Shown here: positions 1 to 4,488 of the stretch, in pieces
Layout: each line of letters opens with the position of its first letter
How positions within the stretch are numbered: the stretch's first letter is position 1
NCBI GenBank assembly: GCA_026987085.1
Contig: JALSNH010000191.1
Span: forward strand, 1-8,505
Direction of reading: 5' to 3'
DNA length: 8,505 nt
From: Aquificota bacterium
GTDB lineage: Bacteria; Aquificota; Aquificia; Aquificales; QOAS01
Position numbers and translations under genes: made by a program
The notes under the pieces: generated by a model
What the model saw: the letters and a program-made list of their open reading frames with translations, nothing else
What the model was told of the DNA's origin: nothing
Databases searched by the model: none

Positions 1-311
1 TTATTGTAATAATCATTTGATGTAAAAATCTTACCTCCTACGTAAGGCTTACCATTCTTGGCTGCTAATTTAAAAATTTCAAAACTTTTCCAATCCAATT
101 TTTCCTTTTCGGAGCCATATTCGGGAGCCAACTTATTCGTTTCCTCTTCTTTTCCGGAACGTTTTAACATATGTAAATTCTTGAAGATAGCGTATTTGGT
201 AGCTTCAGCTATTCCTATAGCTTCGGCTATATCCTTAGGATAACCAAGTTTTAAAGCTCTAAATTTCTGAAGAGCAGCCATTTTGGGAAATCTATTGACC
301 TTTACAAGCAT
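1..311 (-). CDS. Unrecognised protein with possible helix-turn-helix, C-terminus beyond the left edge
   Basis: An open frame runs from an ATG at 311 down to base 1 without a stop, giving 103 residues, so the gene is cut by the edge. I do not recognise the family. The N-terminal third (residues about 10-45) looks helical; the stretch GYPKDIAEAIGIAEATKYAI (residues 26-45) has the alanine, glycine and hydrophobic spacing of a helix-turn-helix, although one usual hydrophobic position is Lys. The rest is polar, rich in Lys and Glu, with no signal peptide or membrane segment. The start follows sqr by 66 bp on the same strand with no hairpin between, so the two may be co-transcribed. No Shine-Dalgarno precedes the ATG. 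A second in-frame ATG lies ten codons in. Codon use matches its neighbours. DNA binding is inference only. Confidence 0.7.
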   Translation of the reverse strand, partial: MLVKVNRFPKMAALQKFRALKLGYPKDIAEAIGIAEATKYAIFKNLHMLKRSGKEEETNKLAPEYGSEKEKLDWKSFEIFKLAAKNGKPYVGGKIFTSNDYYN

Positions 312-377
312 CAAATTTTAAATTGCTCTCTAAGAGTTCTATTGCAATATAAATAATATAATTAAATAAGGAAAAGA

Positions 378-1697
378 TTAACACCTACTACCGGTAGGTC
401 CGGAACATTCTTTACAAGGTTCAAAGTATTCAATATCGAACATAAATTTAAGTCCGAGCTCTTCAAACCAAGGGGTGATATTTTTAAGAAATTTAACCTT
501 AGCCATAAAGTATTTCTCAAACCCTTCCTTCATCCAGTGAGCCCATTTACCTTCTTTCCATATAACTTTTTGACGCGGAGGTATGACGGGGTCGGCCAAT
601 ACAAAGAAGCCTTTATCTCCAAAGTCCGCTATACATATAGCAGGCAAGCGGGGAGCCACCCTTTCGGGTATGTTTTTAACATCGTTGTAAATATTGTGAG
701 CTACCGCAACCGCCATACCCTCTATCATTTGGCCCGTTTTGGGAGCTCCTGTTGGAATAGGAGTTTGTTGAACGGGTGGAATGGCTACACAAACACCCAC
801 TCCATAAATGTTGGGATAGTCGGGAACATACATACAGCGGTTGGTTTTTACAAAACCTTTCGGGTTGGCTACCTTATCGCCGGCCGACTTAATAACATCG
901 GGCCCTTCAAAGAAGGGCATTAACATTGTTAATTTGCTTTCAACTTGATAGGTCTTAATTTCATTTCCTTCAATATCGCAAACTGCAAACTCAACGTAAT
1001 CCTTCCCGACCTTTTTAACCTTTGCGTTAGAGTAGGCCCAGATTGATTTTTCCATAGTTATATCTTCGAGGTACCTCTTTGAGGGACCTATACCTCCCAA
1101 ACCGGCATAACCGAGGTAGGGTTCCGAAGTTACTATAGTCATCTCCACTTTGTGGCGGATATGTTCCTTCCTCATGCGGTAGTCGACCATAAAAGCGAAC
1201 TCGTAAAGTGGTCCGAAGCAAGATGTTCCCGGTATAGAACCTACAACTACAGGCCCGGGATTTTCTATCAGTTTCTGAATAGCTTCTCGAGTTTCTAAAG
1301 CGTGGTTTAAATTACAAATAGAATAAACCTTTGCTCCTTCTTCAATTTCAATATTAGGTTCCCAATTTAATGTAGGTCCTGTAGCGAAAACCAAATAATC
1401 GTATTCCACAATTTGTCCATTTGCCAATTTTACTTTTTGGGTATCGGGATCTACCTCTTCCGCCTTGGAATGTATAAATTGGATATCCCTTTTAGGGAGT
1501 AGTTTTGCCAAGTTCGCTTGTATTGAAGAAGGATTTTTATTTAAAACTGCAACGTGTGGAAGTGAGGGTGTAAAGGTAAAATTTTCTTTGTCGGAAATAA
1601 GAATAATTTCGAGATTTTTCATTAAATTTCTTAGTGCGTAAGCGGTAGCAAGCCCACCTACACCACCTCCAATAATTACAACCCTCTTTTTGGACAT
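378..1697 (-). CDS. sqr: Sulfide:quinone oxidoreductase (SQR), FAD-dependent
   Basis: SQR oxidises sulfide to sulfur or polysulfide and passes electrons through FAD to the membrane quinone pool, acting as a peripheral membrane protein. The 439 residues fit the family. Visible are the N-terminal dinucleotide fold (VVIIGGGVGGLATAYAL, 6-22), a second glycine-rich segment with LVFATGP (102-108), GTSCFGP (157-163), the GVCVAIPP segment (301-308), PTGAPKTGQMIEGMA (315-329) and CIADFGD (355-361). Cys128, Cys160 and Cys355 match in spacing the three conserved cysteines known for SQRs of Acidithiobacillus and Aquifex, so the flavin-linked polysulfide chemistry appears intact. The C-terminus (about 395-426) has aromatic amphipathic stretches like the quinone- and membrane-anchoring helices. 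Odd features are a cysteine tail (Cys428, 431, 439) and an extra Cys303. The ATG is fixed by a good ribosome site. I do not assign an SQR subtype; a physiological role in sulfur reduction cannot be excluded. Confidence 0.92.
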   Translation of the reverse strand: MSKKRVVIIGGGVGGLATAYALRNLMKNLEIILISDKENFTFTPSLPHVAVLNKNPSSIQANLAKLLPKRDIQFIHSKAEEVDPDTQKVKLANGQIVEYDYLVFATGPTLNWEPNIEIEEGAKVYSICNLNHALETREAIQKLIENPGPVVVGSIPGTSCFGPLYEFAFMVDYRMRKEHIRHKVEMTIVTSEPYLGYAGLGGIGPSKRYLEDITMEKSIWAYSNAKVKKVGKDYVEFAVCDIEGNEIKTYQVESKLTMLMPFFEGPDVIKSAGDKVANPKGFVKTNRCMYVPDYPNIYGVGVCVAIPPVQQTPIPTGAPKTGQMIEGMAVAVAHNIYNDVKNIPERVAPRLPAICIADFGDKGFFVLADPVIPPRQKVIWKEGKWAHWMKEGFEKYFMAKVKFLKNITPWFEELGLKFMFDIEYFEPCKECSGPTGSRC

Positions 1698-1703
1698 TTT
1701 TAG

Positions 1704-1708
1704 CCTCC
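1704..1708 (-). promoter_or_regulatory. Ribosome binding site of sqr
   Basis: GGAGG on the minus strand lies 6 nt before the ATG at 1697. It fixes the sqr start and is one of only two clear Shine-Dalgarno sites in the window. Confidence 0.85.
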
Positions 1709-1757
1709 AACGGTCTATTAAAAAATTCCGATATGCCGATATTTTGCCGTTTTTACA

Positions 1758-1786
1758 AATAGATAGACAGGCTTATTGAATGTCAA
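1758..1786 (-). promoter_or_regulatory. Sigma-70-type promoter of sqr
   Basis: A perfect -35 box TTGACA (1786-1781) is followed after exactly 17 nt by TCTATT (1763-1758), a 4/6 match to the -10 consensus. Transcription would start near 1751, giving a leader of about 50 nt. The -10 box overlaps an AGATAG motif (1761-1766 on the plus strand) that recurs towards rpmF. The leader also holds a direct repeat of CCGATAT (1728-1734 and 1736-1742, plus-strand reading). Confidence 0.6.
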
Positions 1787-1847
1787 ATAAATAAATACTT
1801 ACTTTTTAAGGTAAAATCTTGAAAAGAAAAAGAATTTTTTTTGTATT

Positions 1848-1890
1848 GTAGATAGTTTTATACATTGGTTTGCTAAAATTTCCTATCTAC
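1848..1890. repeat. Inverted repeat in the sqr-rpmF divergent gap
   Basis: GTAGATAG (1848-1855) and its exact complement CTATCTAC (1883-1890) flank a 27-nt AT-rich spacer. The core AGATAG/CTATCT also occurs at 1761-1766 and 1907-1912, making four copies within about 150 bp. The pair could form a leader stem in the rpmF mRNA if transcription starts upstream, or could be a two-site operator. The gap from 1698 to 1996 holds no credible gene, and I could not find a convincing rpmF promoter in it. Confidence 0.45.
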
Positions 1891-1981
1891 TGTTTTGTTA
1901 GCTCAACTATCTTTTTATGGTAAATATTCGAAGAAATATCCTTTGGATTTTTGTAAAATATTACCTTTTGCAAATTTTAAT

Positions 1982-1988
1982 AAGGAGG
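1982..1988 (+). promoter_or_regulatory. Ribosome binding site of rpmF
   Basis: AAGGAGG lies 8 nt before the ATG at 1997. This settles the start: the same frame stays open back to an ATG at 1895, but that extension has no ribosome site and does not resemble L32. Confidence 0.92.
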
Positions 1989-1996
1989 AAGAAGCT

Positions 1997-2194
1997 ATGG
2001 CAGTTCCTAAGGCGAGAAAATCTAAAGCTAAAACAGCAATGAGAAAAGCTCAATGGTATAACAAATTGAAGGCTCAAAATTTAGTTCCCTGTCCGCATTG
2101 CAGTGAACTTATTAAACCTCATAGGGCTTGCCCTTTCTGTGGATACTATAAAGACAGGCAGGAATTGCCAGTGGAAGAAGAATTAGGAGGTTAA
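1997..2194 (+). CDS. rpmF: 50S ribosomal protein L32
   Basis: L32 is a small structural protein of the large ribosomal subunit. The product has 65 residues, normal for the family. It begins MAVPKARKSKAKTAMRKAQW, the typical basic N-terminus, and carries a zinc ribbon with all four cysteines (Cys32-x2-Cys35 and Cys45-x2-Cys48, in CPHC and CPFC, with PHR before the second pair). This is therefore the zinc-binding (C+) form. The acidic tail ELPVEEELGG is less conserved. The gene is followed 10 bp later by a strong terminator and preceded by a divergent gene, so it is transcribed alone; the yceD-rpmF-plsX-fabH arrangement common elsewhere is absent. Very sure of the assignment. Confidence 0.97.
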   Translation: MAVPKARKSKAKTAMRKAQWYNKLKAQNLVPCPHCSELIKPHRACPFCGYYKDRQELPVEEELGG

Positions 2195-2204
2195 AAAAAT
2201 TATT

Positions 2205-2227
2205 CCGCCCAAAGGGCGGCTTTTTTT
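2205..2227. terminator. Bidirectional rho-independent terminator between rpmF and grpE
   Basis: A six-pair GC stem (CCGCCC, loop AAA, GGGCGG) is followed on the plus strand by C and seven T (2221-2227). On the minus strand it is followed by an AT stretch containing seven T (2199-2193). It sits 10 bp after the rpmF stop and directly after the convergent grpE stop at 2228, so it probably ends both transcripts. Confidence 0.9.
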
Positions 2228-2809
2228 CTAAGTAATTTCCTCCGGATTTACAGCTACAATGACTTTGGCAGGCCTTATTACTTTGTCGTGTAATTTATAG
2301 CCTTTTTGAACAATTTGAACGACCGTATTTTCCTCAACATCTTTTGTAGGAACCGTTGAAACAGCCTCACAAAGGGAATGATCAAATTTTTCAACAACTA
2401 TTTCGGTAATACCATGTTTTTCAAAAACCTTTTTCATTTGGTTGTATATCATCTCAACACCTTTGTAAGCTTCCGAGCAGCCTTCAATTTTTTCCATATG
2501 TTGGAGTGCCCTTTCGAAGTTATCGAGAACTTCCAAAAGGTCTTTGGCAAATTTTTCTATACCGTAGCGGTTTTTTTCTTCTATTTCCTTTCTATGTTGT
2601 TCCCTTACTATTTCTAACTCCCTTTGGAGGGATATATACCTTTCATTACTCCTTTTGGCTATCTCTTCCAGCTTTTTAACTTTACCTTCAAGAGTTTCTA
2701 CATATTTTTTTAGATGTTCCAGTTCCTTTTGAAGATCCTCTTTGGTTTGATCTTTTTTATGTTCTTCCCTTTTTTCACCGATGCCGTTAGTTTGTTTCTT
2801 TTTTTCCAT
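2228..2809 (-). CDS. grpE: Nucleotide exchange factor GrpE (Hsp70 co-chaperone)
   Basis: GrpE releases ADP from DnaK and so drives the cytoplasmic Hsp70 folding cycle; it acts as a dimer. The 193 residues fit the family. Residues 1-25 are polar and disordered-looking. Residues about 25-85 form a long, highly charged coiled coil, as expected for the dimer stalk. The helical-bundle region follows with FAKDLLEVLDNFERAL (87-102) and YKGVEMIYNQ (115-124). The C-terminal beta domain holds the family signature: FDHSLCEAVSTVP (142-154), then GYKLHDKVIRPAKVIVA (170-186). No hrcA, dnaK or dnaJ lies beside it; the gene stands alone between a shared terminator and a divergent promoter region. No Shine-Dalgarno precedes the ATG. 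A good -10 box ends only 4 nt before it, so the mRNA may be leaderless or nearly so. Confidence 0.95.
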   Translation of the reverse strand: MEKKKQTNGIGEKREEHKKDQTKEDLQKELEHLKKYVETLEGKVKKLEEIAKRSNERYISLQRELEIVREQHRKEIEEKNRYGIEKFAKDLLEVLDNFERALQHMEKIEGCSEAYKGVEMIYNQMKKVFEKHGITEIVVEKFDHSLCEAVSTVPTKDVEENTVVQIVQKGYKLHDKVIRPAKVIVAVNPEEIT

Positions 2810-2813
2810 CTCT

Positions 2814-2842
2814 ATTATGGGTAAATTAAATTCAAATTTGAA
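2814..2842 (-). promoter_or_regulatory. Predicted grpE promoter with palindromic operator candidate
   Basis: On the minus strand TTCAAA (2842-2837) and CATAAT (2819-2814) are separated by 17 nt, matching sigma-70 boxes at 4/6 and 5/6. The ATG begins 5 nt after the -10 box. The -35 box lies in a perfect 12-bp palindrome, TTCAAATTTGAA (2831-2842), which could be a repressor site. The CIRCE element (TTAGCACTC-N9-GAGTGCTAA) bound by HrcA is not present. Confidence 0.5.
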
Positions 2843-2887
2843 AAGGTATTGTTTAAAATTGCCAACTTTTAATAGAAGATACCTTTT
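2841..2887. repeat. Inverted 9-mer repeat AAAAGGTAT / ATACCTTTT, third copy at 3000-3008
   Basis: AAAAGGTAT (2841-2849) is exactly mirrored by ATACCTTTT (2879-2887). ATACCTTTT occurs again at 3000-3008, just upstream of the TPR gene. Three copies in a 230-bp divergent gap could be shared regulator sites for grpE and the TPR gene. The sequence is AT-rich, so chance is a real possibility. Confidence 0.35.
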
Positions 2888-2929
2888 GTTGAACTACTCT
2901 CTATCAAAGAATGCGGGCTTTGGATATCT

Positions 2930-2955
2930 AAACCTCTTATAGATACGAGGTTTTT
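2930..2955 (+). terminator. Orphan terminator-like hairpin in the grpE-TPR gap
   Basis: AAACCTC (2930-2936) pairs with GAGGTTT (2947-2953) around a 10-nt loop, and the plus strand runs on as a T-tract (2951-2955) with more T after it. No plus-strand gene ends nearby: rpmF already has its own terminator 700 bp upstream. It could end an unannotated small RNA or act as an attenuator in a longer TPR-gene leader. No gene is seen elsewhere in 2810-3039. Confidence 0.35.
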
Positions 2956-3026
2956 GCTTACTTTTTTCTATAAAATGGAGCATTTTCCAGAGTAGGTAGA
3001 TACCTTTTCGAGAGAGCTTGTAAAAA

Positions 3027-3032
3027 TATAAT
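3027..3032 (+). promoter_or_regulatory. -10 box of the TPR-nuclease unit
   Basis: A perfect TATAAT ends 7 nt before the ATG at 3040, so transcription would begin at or next to the start codon. No good -35 box stands 16-18 nt upstream (CTTTTC or similar). Another AT box, TATAAAAT, lies at 2969-2976 and could give a leader of about 60 nt instead. Confidence 0.45.
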
Positions 3033-3039
3033 CCTGATA

Positions 3040-3888
3040 ATGTTGAAGAAAAGTAAAGTTATTTCCTTTTTGGGGTTTACTATTCTTTTCTCTTCATGCG
3101 GGGTTGTCAAAGAAAGGTCTTTGCCTGCCGGTAGTTCCATTAAAACTTCTACAAATAAATCTCCTGAACAGGCTAAGCAAAAGGCTGCAGCCTTTTTTTA
3201 TAAACTGGGTTTGGCGGCTATGGCGGAGAGTAATTATGCTAAAGCGATAGCAAATTTTAAAAGAGCTACGGAATTAACACCTAACGACCCTGTTTTATGG
3301 AAAAATCTAGGCGAAGCTTATATGTTTGCAAAATTCTACAAAAAGGCGGAAAAAAGCTTTCTAAGAGCCCTTCAACTGAAGCCGGATTACGGAGAAGTTT
3401 TATTTGACCTAGGTTTTCTTTATTACCAAATGGGAAATTACAAAAGGGCGGTTAAATGGTTGTCGAAAGCGGCAAATTTGGATACTTACGACGAAAGGTA
3501 TAAAGCCTACCTATTGTTGGCCCATGCTTACAAAAAACTTGGGAAATATAAGGAGTATGAATTTGCCTTAAAAAGGGCTGTAGATCTTTTTCCGGCCTAT
3601 AAGGAGGCACTTTTGGAATTGGCAGATTATTACGTTTCCACGGGAAATTTAAGCTCTGCTGAAAGCTATTATAGGCTTTATCTTTTTGAATATCCACAGG
3701 ATTACGCAATTAAGCTGCGGTTGGCCCAAATTCTTGAAAGAGAGGGCAAATTAAAAGAAGCTAAGCTTTTATTAAAAAATATTATTGCGAATTGCCAAAA
3801 CCCGGATATTGTAAAAAAAGCTTATAAGGAGGTTAATAAGCTCCTTCTTAAGGAGGCGCAACAAAAATCTAGAAATTTACCGGAATAG
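3040..3888 (+). CDS. TPR-repeat lipoprotein, possibly PilF/PilW-like
   Basis: The 282-residue product starts with a basic N-terminus and a short hydrophobic stretch ending FSSC at Cys20, a plausible lipobox. The residue after Cys is Gly, not Asp, so by the usual rule it would reach the outer membrane. Residues 21-48 are a polar linker. About six tetratricopeptide repeats follow (roughly 51-84, 85-118, 119-152, 153-187, 188-221, 222-255), with clear motifs such as LGEAYMFAKFYKKAEKSFLRALQL cut across repeat 2. TPR domains bind partner proteins. The layout resembles PilF/PilW pilotins that help assemble type IV pilus secretins, but BamD-like or generic envelope TPR proteins look similar, so the function is not assigned. 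The nuclease gene follows after 21 bp, implying one transcript. No Shine-Dalgarno precedes the ATG. Confidence 0.85.
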   Translation: MLKKSKVISFLGFTILFSSCGVVKERSLPAGSSIKTSTNKSPEQAKQKAAAFFYKLGLAAMAESNYAKAIANFKRATELTPNDPVLWKNLGEAYMFAKFYKKAEKSFLRALQLKPDYGEVLFDLGFLYYQMGNYKRAVKWLSKAANLDTYDERYKAYLLLAHAYKKLGKYKEYEFALKRAVDLFPAYKEALLELADYYVSTGNLSSAESYYRLYLFEYPQDYAIKLRLAQILEREGKLKEAKLLLKNIIANCQNPDIVKKAYKEVNKLLLKEAQQKSRNLPE

Positions 3889-3909
3889 TTTTTAACATTA
3901 CCTAACTCT

Positions 3910-4488
3910 ATGAGGTTTTTATTGGTTTTAATAATTTCAACATTAACCGTTTTTGGTTTAGAACTTAAGCCCAACAGTAGGTATATTTGCTACATAACAA
4001 AGGTTCTTGATGGGGATACTATAAAATGCCGCTTTCCTTATCCGGTAAGTAAAAAAGTGAAAAGCTACCCGGTAAGATTGATAGGTATAGATACTCCGGA
4101 GACCGGAGTTCGAAAGAAAAATACGGGTAAACAGGCAAAGGAGTTAGAAAAAATAGCCTTTCAAACCTATCACAAACATATAGAGCTTTCAAAAAAAGAT
4201 GTTGTTAATTACGGAATAGAAGCTAAAGACTTTGTTGAAAATGTTTTAAAAAATGTTTATGTTGCAGTTGTTGAGACCGACGTTCAGCCTACCGATCACT
4301 ATGGACGGGTTTTAGGTTATATCTGGTTACCCGATGGAAAGATGTTGAATGAGAAAATTATCTGCAGTGGTTATGCCCTTTTATTAACCATTCCTCCAAA
4401 TGTTAAATATGCAAAGGAGTTTCGTAAATGTTTTAGGAAGGCTGTAGAGGAGAAAAAAGGTTTTTGGAGGGAATTAACCGGCTACTGA
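3910..4488 (+). CDS. Exported thermonuclease-family (SNase-like) nuclease
   Basis: The family cleaves DNA and RNA with calcium. In this 192-residue protein a hydrophobic N-terminus (1-16) looks like a signal peptide without a lipobox, so the enzyme is probably periplasmic or secreted. The catalytic set of staphylococcal nuclease is visible by alignment: LDGDTIKC with Asp36, VRLIGIDTPE with Arg56, Asp61 and Glu64, and HYGRVLGYIW with Arg133. The C-terminal half follows the family closely (GIEAKDFVENVL, DGKMLNEKIICSGYA, KKGFW). An insertion of about 25 residues, basic and helical-looking, lies at about 67-95. Cys27, 40, 152 and 174 could form disulfides. The gene follows the TPR lipoprotein gene by 21 bp, likely in the same transcript, without a Shine-Dalgarno. 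Its last 15 bp overlap the convergent cstA gene. Confidence 0.9.
   Translation: MRFLLVLIISTLTVFGLELKPNSRYICYITKVLDGDTIKCRFPYPVSKKVKSYPVRLIGIDTPETGVRKKNTGKQAKELEKIAFQTYHKHIELSKKDVVNYGIEAKDFVENVLKNVYVAVVETDVQPTDHYGRVLGYIWLPDGKMLNEKIICSGYALLLTIPPNVKYAKEFRKCFRKAVEEKKGFWRELTGY

Noticed and set aside
58..243. 61-codon plus-strand frame at the left edge
   Set aside because: It is the shadow of the longer minus-strand partial gene, whose translation is more protein-like and stays open to the window edge.
342..349. ATTGCAAT palindrome downstream of sqr as a terminator or operator
   Set aside because: Eight AT-rich bases with no loop or T-tract are too little to support either.
537..923. 128-codon plus-strand open frame inside sqr
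   Set aside because: It is antisense to a gene with full SQR motifs, has a low-complexity non-protein-like translation, and lacks a ribosome site.
1895..1996. N-terminal extension of rpmF to an upstream in-frame ATG at 1895
   Set aside because: The extension has no ribosome site and no L32 similarity, while the ATG at 1997 has a strong SD and gives the normal 65-residue protein.
2810..3039. 6S RNA, SRP RNA or tRNA in the grpE-TPR gap
   Set aside because: No SRP core, no tRNA T-arm pattern and no long paired arms were seen; only short separate inverted repeats.
2958..3140. 60-codon minus-strand frame upstream of grpE overlapping the TPR gene start
   Set aside because: It overlaps the signal-peptide coding region of a well-supported lipoprotein gene, and its product has no recognisable features.
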